A DNA stretch of 64,000 nt, taken from positions 248,001 to 312,000 of the forward strand of contig NZ_QZVR01000002.1 in the NCBI RefSeq assembly GCF_003660455.1. Direction: 5' to 3'. The DNA comes from Nocardioides ferulae. Its GTDB lineage: Bacteria > Actinomycetota > Actinomycetes > Propionibacteriales > Nocardioidaceae. The position numbers were made by a program, and so were the translations under genes. The notes under the pieces are model-generated. The model had not been told where the DNA came from, did no database searches, and saw nothing but the letters and a program-made list of their open reading frames with translations. Positions 19,980 through 28,245 of the stretch are shown in pieces; within the stretch, counting starts at the first letter, position 1, and every line of letters begins with the position of its first letter.

Positions 19980-20825
19980 GTGCTCACGACCCGTCACGGC
20001 ATCCGGCCCCTCGGGGCGCCGGACCTCGACGCCTTCCTGGCCCTGGCCAGGCGGGATCCGGTCGTGAACGTGTTCAGCGACTACCGGGCGCGCACCACCA
20101 ACCTCGAGCCGCGCTGGCTCGGGGGAGAGGTCTGGGGCCGGTTCGCCGACGGCGAGCTGATCGCGGCCTGCCATGTCGGCGCCAACCTGGTCCCGGTCGA
20201 GGCGAGCGTCGACGACGCGCGCGCCTTCGCCGAGCGCGCCCTGACCCGGGGGCGCACCGTCTCGACCATCGTCGGCCCGCACGAGGCGGTCCGCACGTTC
20301 TGGAACGGCGTCGCCGCGTCGTGGGGGCGACCCCGAGCGATCCGCTGGCAGCAGCCGCACCTGCAGATCTCCGGGCCTCCGGCGGTCGAGCCGGACCCCC
20401 GCGTCCGGAGGACGACCCGGCACGACCTGGCGCAGCTCTACCCGGCGTGTGTGGCGATGTACACCGAGGAGGTCGGGGTCTCGCCCGAGGCGGGGGGCGG
20501 TGCCGACCTCTACCGGGCCCGGGTGCTGCAGCTGCTCAACCGGGGCTGGTCGTTCGCCCGGTTCGACGCCGGCCGGCTGGTCTTCAAGGCCGAGGTCGCG
20601 TGTGCCACGCCGTACGCCGCGCAGATCCAGGGCGTGTGGGTGCCGCCGGACCGCCGGGGCGAGGGGCTGGCGGTCGCCGGCATGGCGGCGGTGGTCGACC
20701 TGGTCCGCGCGGAGATCGCCCCGGTGGTCTCGCTCTACGTCAACGAGTGGAACGAGCCCGCCCGCCGTGCCTACGCCCGGGTCGGGTTCCAGGAGACCGC
20801 CCGGTTCTCCACCGTGATGTTCTGA
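19980..20825 (+). CDS. GNAT acetyltransferase with N-terminal DUF4081 domain
   Basis: A 281-residue protein. The N-terminal half (RPLGAPDLDAFLALARRDPV, then VNVFSDYRARTT) matches the DUF4081 region found in front of GNAT domains in actinobacteria. The C-terminal half is a GNAT fold with the acetyl-CoA loop VWVPPDRRGEGLAVAGMAA and YVNEWNEPARRAYARVGF. A homologue directly follows ispG in mycobacteria, so the link is old, but its substrate is not established to my knowledge. GTG start, leaderless. Confidence 0.87.
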   Translation: MLTTRHGIRPLGAPDLDAFLALARRDPVVNVFSDYRARTTNLEPRWLGGEVWGRFADGELIAACHVGANLVPVEASVDDARAFAERALTRGRTVSTIVGPHEAVRTFWNGVAASWGRPRAIRWQQPHLQISGPPAVEPDPRVRRTTRHDLAQLYPACVAMYTEEVGVSPEAGGGADLYRARVLQLLNRGWSFARFDAGRLVFKAEVACATPYAAQIQGVWVPPDRRGEGLAVAGMAAVVDLVRAEIAPVVSLYVNEWNEPARRAYARVGFQETARFSTVMF

Positions 20826-20831
20826 CCCGGC

Positions 20832-20837
20832 TACCGT
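20832..20837 (+). promoter_or_regulatory. -10 hexamer, leaderless promoter
   Basis: TACCGT ends 6 nt before the GTG start at 20844. Confidence 0.45.
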
Positions 20838-20843
20838 GACCCC

Positions 20844-21212
20844 GTGACGAAACCACGCGCCGGCGTCCTCGCCCTGGCCGCCCTGTTCACCACCAGCGGC
20901 ACCATCCACCTGGTCCGGCCCCAGGTCTTCGAGCCGCTGATGCCGGCCTGGGTCCCGGCACACCGGGAAGTCATCCTCGGCAGTGGCGTGGCCGAGCTGG
21001 CCTGCGCCGCAGGGCTCGCCGCCCCGCGCACCCGACGGGCCGCCGGCTGGGCGAGCGCGGCGCTGCTGCTGGCCGTCTATCCCGGCAACGTGAAGATGGC
21101 CGCCGATGCCAGCCGCACCCGCAGCACCCGGTTCAAGGCGATCGCCTACGGCCGGCTGCCGCTCCAGCTGCCGATGATCCGGGTGGCCCTCCGCGCGGCC
21201 CGAGAGGGCTGA
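20844..21212 (+). CDS. DoxX-like small membrane protein
   Basis: A 122-residue protein with about three or four hydrophobic segments: VLALAALFTTSGTIHLVRP, GSGVAELACAAGLAA, AAGWASAALLLAVYPGNVKM. The patterns SGTIHLVRPQVFEPLMPAWV and YPGNVKMA are typical of the DoxX-like family seen in actinobacteria. The function of this branch is unknown. GTG start with a TACCGT -10 hexamer 6 nt upstream. It converges on the next gene with a 5-nt gap. Confidence 0.72.
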   Translation: MTKPRAGVLALAALFTTSGTIHLVRPQVFEPLMPAWVPAHREVILGSGVAELACAAGLAAPRTRRAAGWASAALLLAVYPGNVKMAADASRTRSTRFKAIAYGRLPLQLPMIRVALRAAREG

Positions 21213-21217
21213 GGCGA

Positions 21218-22204
21218 TCAGCCCACCCTGGCGGGATGCGCCGGCTCGAGGTCCGAGGCACGTTCGCAGGTCTCGCCGTCGCAGCGCACGGTCGCGAAGC
21301 GGCGGTGGGCGTTGGCTCCCAGCAGCACGGTCTCGCCGTCCTCCCAGGCCAGGCTGCTGAACCAGCCGTCGACGGTGAACCGGGCCAGCCGGGCTCCGTC
21401 CGCCTCGCGCAGCGACACCTCCGACGGGCCGACGCCGTCGGTGAGCTTGTGCATGGTGAGCATGCGCGTGCCGTCCGGCGACCACGACTCGACCGCGTCG
21501 CGGCAGGAGCGCCACACCCGCTGCTCGGGATCGGTGACCTGCGCGACGATCGAGCAGCCGCCGGAGTAGGGGTCGCGGCCGAACCAGGCCACCCGGTCCA
21601 GGCCGAGGTCGCCGGCGTAGGCGGCCTTGCCCAGCACCCTGCGCAGCCGGTCCGGCCCGGTCCGCCACAGGTAGGTCTTGCGAGGCCGCCACGAGCTGAC
21701 CAGCACCTGCCCGCCGTCGGTGTCGAGGACGTCGGCGTAGCCGCGCACCCGGCGCTCGGCGCGCCGTTCGCCGCTGGTCGTGTCGAACACCTGGAGCCGG
21801 CTGCCGCCGTCCCCGGCCCTGCGGGCGAGCGCCAGCGTGGCGCCGTCCTCGGACAGGTGCACCCGGCCGAGCGGAGCACGCCGGACCAGCACCGTGGTGG
21901 TGCCGTCCGGGCGCACCCGCAGCGCCCGGGCGCCGCGCCACTGCTCGGAGCCGGAGGCCAGCACGACGTAGTCCTCCCCGGAGGTGCCGAGCAGGCCGAC
22001 GTACGGGGTGCCGACGTCGATGCGGAGGTCGCCGTCGACGATCGTGCTGCCCTCGACGTGCGGGACCGCGATGTCCTCGCCGCGCTCGAGCTGGGCGGGG
22101 CGGATCTCGACGGCGGTCGCCGCGGCGGCCGGGCCGAGCAGCCCCAGCGTGAGGGTCAGAGCGGCCAGCGGGGCGGCGGCCGCGCGGACGGGACGAGCTC
22201 GCAC
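21218..22204 (-). CDS. Secreted beta-propeller-like hypothetical protein
   Basis: A 328-residue protein with a signal peptide: [20 protein letters not shown] followed by LGPAAAATA, a plausible cleavage region. The mature part is made of repeated short beta-strand blocks with WD40/PD40-like sequence, for example [37 protein letters not shown] and [18 protein letters not shown], suggesting a six- or seven-bladed propeller. Cys pairs near the end ([10 protein letters not shown]) may form disulfides. I start at GTG 22204 because AGGAGA lies 5 nt upstream on the minus strand; the open frame goes to 22246. Function unknown. Confidence 0.75.
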   Translation of the reverse strand: MRARPVRAAAAPLAALTLTLGLLGPAAAATAVEIRPAQLERGEDIAVPHVEGSTIVDGDLRIDVGTPYVGLLGTSGEDYVVLASGSEQWRGARALRVRPDGTTTVLVRRAPLGRVHLSEDGATLALARRAGDGGSRLQVFDTTSGERRAERRVRGYADVLDTDGGQVLVSSWRPRKTYLWRTGPDRLRRVLGKAAYAGDLGLDRVAWFGRDPYSGGCSIVAQVTDPEQRVWRSCRDAVESWSPDGTRMLTMHKLTDGVGPSEVSLREADGARLARFTVDGWFSSLAWEDGETVLLGANAHRRFATVRCDGETCERASDLEPAHPARVG

Positions 22205-22346
22205 GGTGTCTCCTGGTGCGTCGGGCCGGGCAGGTCCCGGCGTCACCTGGTTCGATGCGATCCGGCGGAGAAAGGTTGCGACGGCGGTGCCGCCCGGGCC
22301 TGCCGGATCCGGCGGAACTGGTTCGTCGGCTCGGGAGGTCGGCCAG

Positions 22347-22352
22347 TAGCCT
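22347..22352 (+). promoter_or_regulatory. -10 hexamer, leaderless promoter of proS
   Basis: TAGCCT ends 7 nt before the proS ATG. Confidence 0.5.
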
Positions 22353-22359
22353 GACCCGC

Positions 22360-24138
22360 ATGAGTCAGCCCCGGGTCCTGCGGATGTCGAGCCTCTTCGT
22401 GCGTACCCTGCGAGAGGACCCGGCCGACGCCGAGGTGCCCAGCCACCGGCTGCTGGTGCGGGCCGGCTACATCCGTCGTGCCGCGCCCGGCATCTACACC
22501 TGGCTGCCGCTCGGCCTGAAGGTGCTGCGCCGCATCGAGAGCATCATCCGCGAGGAGATGGACTCGATCGGCGCCCAGGAGCTCAGCTTCCCCGCGCTGC
22601 TGCCCCGCGAGCCCTACGAGTCGACCGGCCGCTGGACCGAGTACGGCGACAACATCTTCCGTCTCCAGGACCGCAAGGGCGGTGACTACCTGCTCGGGCC
22701 CACCCACGAGGAGATGTTCACCCTCGTGGTCAAGGACCTCTACTCCTCCTACAAGGACCTCCCGCTCTCGATCTACCAGATCCAGACCAAGTACCGCGAC
22801 GAGGCCCGGCCCCGCGCCGGTCTGCTGCGTGGCCGCGAGTTCGTGATGAAGGACTCCTACTCCTTCGACGTCGACGACGCCGGTCTCGAGGCCAGCTACG
22901 GCAAGCACCGCGACGCCTACATCCGGATCTTCGACCGGCTGGGCTTCGAGTACGTCATCGTCTCCGCGATGTCCGGCGCGATGGGTGGCTCGATGTCCGA
23001 GGAGTTCCTCGCCCGCGCCGACAACGGCGAGGACACCTACGTGCGCTGCTCCACCTGCGACTACGCCGCGAACGTCGAGGCCGTCCGAGTGCCCGCGCCC
23101 ACGCCGGTGGGGTACGACGACGCACCACCGGCCCACGCGGAGGCGACGCCCGACACGCCCACGATCGAGACGTTGGTCGACCACCTCAACGAGCGGTTTC
23201 CCCGTGACGATCGCCCGTGGACGGCGGCGGACACCCTCAAGAACGTCCTCGTCCTGCTGCACCACCCGGACGGCACCCGCGAACCGCTGGCCATCGGCGT
23301 CCCGGGCGATCGCGAGGTCGACCTCAAGCGACTGGACGCGCAGGTCTACCCGGCCGAGATCGAGGCGTTCGACGAGGCCCAGTTCAAGAAGCACCCGAGC
23401 CTCGCCAAGGGCTACATCGGCCCCGGCGTGCTGGGGGAGAAGAACGAGTCCGGCATCCGCTACCTCGTCGACCCGCGGGTCGTCGAGGGCACGCGTTGGG
23501 TCACCGGGGCCGACGTCGACGGCAGTCACGTGATCGATCTGGTCGCGGGCCGTGACTTCACTCCCGACGGCACCATCGAGGCGGCCGAGGTCCGTGAGGG
23601 TGACCCGTGTCCCAACGGTGACGGGACCCTGCACACCGCTCGTGGCATCGAGATGGGCCACATCTTCGCGCTCGGCCGCAAGTTCGCCGACGCGCTCGGC
23701 CTCCAGGTGCTCGACGAGAGCGGCAAGCTGGTCACGGTCACCATGGGCTCCTACGGCATCGGCGCCTCCCGCGCGGTGGCCGCCATCGCCGAGAACACCC
23801 ACGACGAGCTCGGCCTGGTCTGGCCTCGCGAGGTCGCCCCCGCCGACGTCCACCTGGTGGCGGCCGGCAAGGAGGAGGCGGTCTTCGCCGCCGCCGAGCG
23901 GATCGCCCGGGAGCTCGACGAGAAGGGCGTCACGGTCCTCTACGACGACCGCACCGGCAAGGTGAGCCCGGGCGTGAAGTTCAAGGACGCCGAGCTGATC
24001 GGCGTGCCGACGATCGTCGTGGTCGGCAAGGGCCTCGCCGACGGGGTCGTCGAGGTCAAGGACCGGCGCAGTGGACAGCGCGACAACGTCGCGGTCGACG
24101 AGGTGGTGGACCACCTGATGGGCGTGCTGCGTGGCTGA
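22360..24138 (+). CDS. proS: Prolyl-tRNA synthetase, bacterial type with YbaK insertion
   Basis: Class II aminoacyl-tRNA synthetase, 592 aa. Catalytic blocks include [20 protein letters not shown] (motif 1), [10 protein letters not shown] and [19 protein letters not shown] (motif 2), and [17 protein letters not shown] (motif 3). Between motifs 2 and 3 (about residues 230-400) lies the editing insertion that hydrolyses Ala-tRNAPro, and the C-terminal anticodon domain follows. ATG 22360 is 7 nt after a TAGCCT hexamer; an in-frame ATG at 22384 is possible but lacks support. It overlaps the HAD gene by 8 nt. Confidence 0.96.
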   Translation: MSQPRVLRMSSLFVRTLREDPADAEVPSHRLLVRAGYIRRAAPGIYTWLPLGLKVLRRIESIIREEMDSIGAQELSFPALLPREPYESTGRWTEYGDNIFRLQDRKGGDYLLGPTHEEMFTLVVKDLYSSYKDLPLSIYQIQTKYRDEARPRAGLLRGREFVMKDSYSFDVDDAGLEASYGKHRDAYIRIFDRLGFEYVIVSAMSGAMGGSMSEEFLARADNGEDTYVRCSTCDYAANVEAVRVPAPTPVGYDDAPPAHAEATPDTPTIETLVDHLNERFPRDDRPWTAADTLKNVLVLLHHPDGTREPLAIGVPGDREVDLKRLDAQVYPAEIEAFDEAQFKKHPSLAKGYIGPGVLGEKNESGIRYLVDPRVVEGTRWVTGADVDGSHVIDLVAGRDFTPDGTIEAAEVREGDPCPNGDGTLHTARGIEMGHIFALGRKFADALGLQVLDESGKLVTVTMGSYGIGASRAVAAIAENTHDELGLVWPREVAPADVHLVAAGKEEAVFAAAERIARELDEKGVTVLYDDRTGKVSPGVKFKDAELIGVPTIVVVGKGLADGVVEVKDRRSGQRDNVAVDEVVDHLMGVLRG

Positions 24139-24850
24139 CCGCGCCGGCACGGGCATCGAGGCGGTCATCTTCGACTGGGGCGGCACCCTCACCCGCTGGC
24201 ACGACGTCGACTTCCACGCGGAGTCGCTGGCGCTGGCCCAGGCGGTCGTCGACGCCGACCACGACGTCGAGGTGTCGCGCACCCGGTTGCACGAGGCGGG
24301 GGCGACGGTCTGGGGCTGGTCCCGCGACCATCAGCGCAGCGCGACCGTCGCCGACCTGTTCGAGCAGGCGGGTCTCGACCACGACCCGGGGCTGCTCACC
24401 GCCTACTACGACTTCTGGGAGCCCCACACGCTCACCGACCCCGAGGCCGGGCCGCTGCTCGAGCGGCTGCGGGCCGACGGCGTGCGGGTCGGGGTGCTGT
24501 CGAACACGATCTGGCCGCGTGCCTGGCACGAGGGGTTCTTCGAGCGCGACGGGGTCCGTCACCTGATCGACGGCGACGTCTACACCAGCGAGATCCCCTG
24601 GACCAAGCCGTCTCCCCGGGCGTTCGCCGCGGCGATGGAGGCGGTCGGCGCCACCGATCCGCGACGGTGCGTCTACGTCGGGGACCGGCTCTTCGACGAC
24701 GTCTGGGGAGCGAGCAACGCCGGGATGCGGACCATCCACATCCCGCTGAGCACGATCCCCGACGAGCAGCGCGGCCACACCGAGGGCGAGCCGGACGCCG
24801 TGGTGCACCGTCTGGCCGAGGTGCTGCCGGTGGTCCGCGGCTGGGCCTGA
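24131..24850 (+). CDS. HAD-superfamily hydrolase
   Basis: Phosphatase-like protein of 239 aa. Motif I is [11 protein letters not shown]; the nucleophile position is DWG in place of the usual DxD, a variant seen in several HAD subfamilies (second acidic residue replaced by Gly). Motif II is VGVLSNT, motif III the Lys in WTKPSPRAF, and motif [21 protein letters not shown]. The GTG start lies within the last codons of proS, so the two are co-translated. Substrate unknown; the missing second Asp makes classical phosphomonoesterase activity uncertain. Confidence 0.83.
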   Translation: MADRAGTGIEAVIFDWGGTLTRWHDVDFHAESLALAQAVVDADHDVEVSRTRLHEAGATVWGWSRDHQRSATVADLFEQAGLDHDPGLLTAYYDFWEPHTLTDPEAGPLLERLRADGVRVGVLSNTIWPRAWHEGFFERDGVRHLIDGDVYTSEIPWTKPSPRAFAAAMEAVGATDPRRCVYVGDRLFDDVWGASNAGMRTIHIPLSTIPDEQRGHTEGEPDAVVHRLAEVLPVVRGWA

Positions 24851-24858
24851 CCGGCGTT

Positions 24859-24900
24859 GCAGATTTCTGCATTGCACAGACCTGAGGGCCGTTCCGGCTC
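24859..24900 (+). repeat. Dispersed ~40-bp intergenic element, copy 1
   Basis: Starts with the dyad GCAGATTTCTGC, followed by a TGCAC block, ACCTGAG and, after a variable stretch, GGCTC. It lies 8 nt after the HAD stop codon. A related copy lies at 49521-49560, again just downstream of a plus-strand gene. Confidence 0.6.
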
Positions 24901-24992
24901 GCAGAAGTACGCAGTTCGTTGCACAGTTGTGTTCGAGGGTCACCGCCGGTCCCCACATCGGGCGGAACCCTCAGGGCTCCGTGTCCAGGGCC

Positions 24993-25427
24993 TCAGCGGT
25001 CCGCGTGCTCGTCAGCTCCGGGGAACATCTCGGGAGTTCCCCGGAAGACGAGTTCGCGGACCGCTGCTCTGATCAGCGCCGACACCGCCTCCGCGCGCAG
25101 TGCGTCCTCGGTGCCGGCCACCACCCACCCCCAGGTGGACGAGCAGTCGCTCTCCAGCTGCGCGGCGACGCCGCGCACCACCGCCGGGCCGTCCAGCGGC
25201 TCCGGCACCTGGTAGGCGGGCTCGGCAGCCGCCGGCGCGGCACCCAGGTCGCGGATCGCCCGCACCAGCCGGTCCCGCTCGCCGCGGTGGGCGACGTACG
25301 CCGCCGTGAGGTCTGCGTGCAGCTCGGGCTGCGCCGACCGGGAGGTCCGGGCGCCCAGCACGCCGTACACGTAGACCGCGGCGTGCTCGGCGGCCAGTGC
25401 GGTCTGCAGCGCGGCCCGGGCGGTCAC
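24993..25427 (-). CDS. DUF4439 ferritin-like domain protein
   Basis: A 144-residue alpha-helical protein with ALQTALAAEHAAVYVYGVLG at the N-terminus and YVAHRGERDRLVRAIRDLG in the second helix, matching the DUF4439 ferritin-like four-helix fold. Glu and His residues in AEHAAVYVYG and HRGERDRL could be metal ligands, but function is not established. GTG 25427 is chosen because it overlaps the stop of the lipoprotein gene by 4 nt; the longer frame is not coding. A homologue sits beside proS/rimP in mycobacteria. Confidence 0.82.
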   Translation of the reverse strand: MTARAALQTALAAEHAAVYVYGVLGARTSRSAQPELHADLTAAYVAHRGERDRLVRAIRDLGAAPAAAEPAYQVPEPLDGPAVVRGVAAQLESDCSSTWGWVVAGTEDALRAEAVSALIRAAVRELVFRGTPEMFPGADEHADR

Positions 25428-25996
25428 GACCGCCCCCCGGCGCCGGAGGAGGGTGACGAGGCGGGCCACAGCGCGAGCCGCTGCGCCGTGGCGGCGGCCA
25501 TCGAGGCGAACAGCCGGGCCAGTCGCCCGCTGCCAGCGGCCGCGGCGGCCGCCACCAGGCGGTCCTGGTGGGCCTGTTCGCGCGCCCGGCCCGCTCGGAG
25601 CGCGGCCGCGGCCGCGGCCGGGACCCGGCCCGGCGCCGGGGTCCCGGGCGGGGCGGCGGGGTCGGCCTCGTCGGGGGTGAGCGCCGCCGCGTGCGCCTCG
25701 TGCATGGCGGCGAGCTGCGCCCAGTGCCTCCGGCTCCGTGGGTGACGGCGGGCGGCGGCCGCGGCCCACCCCGCGAGCGACCTCACGTCGGAGAGGACCT
25801 CCTCCACCAGCAGCGTGTCGGCGTCCACCTCGGCTTCGACGCTGCCCGGCTCCGGGTCGGCGCCGGGAGTCAGGTCGCCGGCGTCGCAGCCGCCCAGCAC
25901 ACCCGCCGCGGCCACGGTGGCCGACCCGCCGAGCAGGGCCCGACGGGTCGCCGTCCTGACCGGCGCGACCTGCGGGTCCTGGAGCTCCTCGGGCAC
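25424..25996 (-). CDS. Predicted lipoprotein, Ala-rich, partner of the DUF4439 protein
   Basis: A 190-residue exported protein. TRRALLGGSATVAAAGVLGG ends in Cys37, so it has a twin-arginine-like start and a VLGGC lipobox. The mature part is alpha-helical and Ala/Arg-rich (HWAQLAAMHEAHAAALTPDE, REQAHQDRLVAAAAAAG) and may itself be a ferritin-like helical bundle. GTG start at 25996. It overlaps the next gene by 4 nt, and the pair faces away from rimP. No assigned function. Confidence 0.75.
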   Translation of the reverse strand: MPEELQDPQVAPVRTATRRALLGGSATVAAAGVLGGCDAGDLTPGADPEPGSVEAEVDADTLLVEEVLSDVRSLAGWAAAAARRHPRSRRHWAQLAAMHEAHAAALTPDEADPAAPPGTPAPGRVPAAAAAALRAGRAREQAHQDRLVAAAAAAGSGRLARLFASMAAATAQRLALWPASSPSSGAGGRS

Positions 25997-26199
25997 GCCC
26001 GGACCCTATCCGTTCCCGACCGGGAGCCGGCCGTCGGCGAACCGCCGGGCAGCTCTCGGGCAGGTGACCGTGGCCGCGACGGCGGGGTGACTCGGCCCCG
26101 CCTCGAGCGGCTATCCTCGTCGACGAGCCGCCACCCGCGGCCCACGAGGTCCGGCCGCCGCGTCTGCGGGGCCACAACAGAACACCGGAGGCGCTACTC

Positions 26200-26700
26200 G
26201 TGAGCAGAGCCGACCAGGAGACCGTCCGGCGCCAGATCGCCGAGGAGCTGGCCGAGCCACTGGCCGCCCTGGGTCTGGACGTCGAAGCGGTCGAGACCAC
26301 GCCCGCAGGCAAGCGCCGCATCCTGCGGATCGCCGTCGACAAGGACGGCGGGGTGACCCTCGACGACGTCGCCGACGCCACCCGCGAGATCAACCGGGTG
26401 CTCGACGACAGCGACGTCATGGGGGAGCAGCCCTACACGCTCGAGGTGACCTCCCGCGGCGTCGACCGGCCGCTGACGCTGCCGCGCCACTGGCGGCGCA
26501 ACCACGACCGCCTGGTCAAGGTCACCCTGACCGACGGCGACACCGTCACCGGGCGGATCGTCGGCTCCGACGACGACAGCGCGGTCCTCGACGTCGAGGG
26601 CTCCCGGCGCACCGTCGCCCTCGCCGACGTCGCCAAGGCGCTCGTCCAGATCGAGTTCAACCGCAAGTCCGGCCCCGAGGCCGGGGAGAGTGACGCCTGA
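26200..26700 (+). CDS. rimP: Ribosome maturation factor RimP
   Basis: Assembly factor for the 30S subunit, 166 aa. The N-terminal alpha/beta domain has [20 protein letters not shown] and [20 protein letters not shown], and the linker to the Sm-like C-terminal domain is [23 protein letters not shown] 26200 follows GGAGG. It begins the rimP-nusA operon; its stop overlaps the nusA start by one base. The 203 nt upstream (25997-26199) carry a possible -10 TATCCT near 26111 and no gene. Confidence 0.94.
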   Translation: MSRADQETVRRQIAEELAEPLAALGLDVEAVETTPAGKRRILRIAVDKDGGVTLDDVADATREINRVLDDSDVMGEQPYTLEVTSRGVDRPLTLPRHWRRNHDRLVKVTLTDGDTVTGRIVGSDDDSAVLDVEGSRRTVALADVAKALVQIEFNRKSGPEAGESDA

Positions 26701-27680
26701 TGGACATCGACCTGAGCATCCTGCGGATGCTGGAGCGGGAGAAGGAGATCTCCTTCGACGTGCTGGTGGAGGCCATCGAGCAGGCGCTGCTCACCGCCTA
26801 CCACAAGACCCCGGGCGCCCGGGAGCGTGCCCGGGTGCAGCTGGACCGCAAGAGCGGACACGTCACCGTGCTGGCCACCGAGCTCGACGACGAGGGCAAC
26901 GCCGTCGGCGAGTTCGACGACACCCCGGAGGGCTTCGGCCGGATCGCCGCCACGACGGCCAAGCAGATCATGCTGCAGCGGCTGCGCGACGCCGAGGACG
27001 ACATCCGCTTCGGCGAGTTCTCCGGCCGGGAGGGCGACATCGTCTCCGGCATCATCCAGCAGGGCCGCAACCCCGACGACGTGCTCGTCGACCTCGGCAA
27101 GCTCGAGGCGCTGCTCCCCGCGGGGGAGCGGGTGCCCGGCGAGAACTACAAGCACGGCACCCGCATCAAGTGCCTGGTGGTGTCGGTCCGCAAGGGCATG
27201 CGGGGTCCCCAGATCACGCTCTCCCGGTCCCATCCCAACCTGGTCAAGAAGCTGTTCGCGCTGGAGGTCCCCGAGATCGCCGACGGCACCGTCGAGATCG
27301 CCGCGATCGCGCGGGAGGCGGGCCACCGCACCAAGATCGCGGTCCGGTCCACCGCGCCGGGGGTCAACCCCAAGGGAGCCTGCATCGGCCCGATGGGGCA
27401 GCGGGTCCGCAACGTGATGTCGGAGCTGCACGGCGAGAAGATCGACATCGTCGACTGGTCCGACGACCCCGCCGAGCTGGTCGCGCATGCCCTGTCCCCG
27501 GCGCGGGTCACCTCGGTCGAGGTCGTCGACCCGGCGGCTCGGTCGGCGCGGGTCGTGGTGCCCGACTTCCAGCTCTCGCTGGCCATCGGCAAGGAGGGCC
27601 AGAATGCGCGGCTGGCGGCCAGGCTCACCGGCTGGCGCATCGACATCCGTTCCGATGATGAGCCGGGCAGCGACGCCTGA
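26700..27680 (+). CDS. nusA: Transcription termination/antitermination factor NusA
   Basis: RNA polymerase-associated factor of 326 aa, the short actinobacterial form without C-terminal acidic repeats. The N-terminal domain begins [20 protein letters not shown]; an S1 domain spans about residues 110-180; KH1 follows from [20 protein letters not shown], and KH2 carries [20 protein letters not shown] and [17 protein letters not shown]. The ATG overlaps the rimP stop (TGATG). Confidence 0.96.
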   Translation: MDIDLSILRMLEREKEISFDVLVEAIEQALLTAYHKTPGARERARVQLDRKSGHVTVLATELDDEGNAVGEFDDTPEGFGRIAATTAKQIMLQRLRDAEDDIRFGEFSGREGDIVSGIIQQGRNPDDVLVDLGKLEALLPAGERVPGENYKHGTRIKCLVVSVRKGMRGPQITLSRSHPNLVKKLFALEVPEIADGTVEIAAIAREAGHRTKIAVRSTAPGVNPKGACIGPMGQRVRNVMSELHGEKIDIVDWSDDPAELVAHALSPARVTSVEVVDPAARSARVVVPDFQLSLAIGKEGQNARLAARLTGWRIDIRSDDEPGSDA

Positions 27681-27800
27681 GGCACGAGGGCGGCGCGTGG
27701 ACCCGGTGAGGGGCGCAGGGCGGCGACCACGGGCGCGCCGCGCGCGGCGACCGCACGAGCGCCTCGAAAGCCCCGGTTCGGCGTACCAGCGGGCATTGGC

Positions 27801-27806
27801 TAGACT
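27801..27806 (+). promoter_or_regulatory. -10 hexamer for ylxR-infB
   Basis: TAGACT lies 9 nt before the GTG of ylxR, so the message would start about 2-4 nt before the start codon. Confidence 0.5.
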
Positions 27807-27815
27807 TGCTCAACG

Positions 27816-28121
27816 GTGGTCCAGCAACGCTTGCCTCATGCCCGTCCGGAGCCTGTCCGCACGTGCGTGGGGTGTCGTCAGCGGGCCCCGAAGAGCGAGT
27901 TGCTACGGGTGACCGTCGGCTCGGACATCCACGACCACCCGGTCGTGATGCCCGATCCACGCGGCACCGCACCCGGGCGGGGAGCACACCTGCACCCCAG
28001 CCCCGAGTGCTATGAGTTCGCGGTGCGCCGCAAGGCGTTCGGCAGGGCCCTCCGGGTCCCGGCCGGGCTCCCCAGCGCGCCGGTGGCCGACTACGTGGCA
28101 GCGCTCGCCGACCGACAGTGA
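27816..28121 (+). CDS. ylxR: YlxR-family RNA-binding protein
   Basis: A 101-residue protein between nusA and infB, its usual place. The signature is [18 protein letters not shown] near residues 15-32, then [20 protein letters not shown] and a basic stretch [13 protein letters not shown]. The family binds RNA and has been linked to expression control and RNase P in some bacteria. GTG 27816 has no ribosome site but follows a TAGACT -10 box, so a leaderless message is likely. It is separated from infB by a 124-nt leader holding three mini-ORFs. Confidence 0.88.
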   Translation: MVQQRLPHARPEPVRTCVGCRQRAPKSELLRVTVGSDIHDHPVVMPDPRGTAPGRGAHLHPSPECYEFAVRRKAFGRALRVPAGLPSAPVADYVAALADRQ

Positions 28122-28150
28122 CCGACCGACAGAAGCTGGAGCAGCAGCTC

Positions 28151-28196
28151 ATGAGCACTCGATGAGTACTTCCCGATGAGCGTGCACAACCACTAA
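28151..28196 (+). other. Chain of three overlapping mini-ORFs in the infB leader
   Basis: MSTR-stop (28151-28165), MSTSR-stop (28162-28179) and MSVHNH-stop (28176-28196) each start inside the stop of the previous one through ATGA. GATGAG recurs at both junctions. They end 49 nt before the infB GTG. They could be leader peptides or a chance result of a small duplication. Confidence 0.4.
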
Positions 28197-28245
28197 CGGT
28201 CTCACCCCGAGCTCGAGGAGCAGGGTCGAGGCCAGAAGGAGAAGC

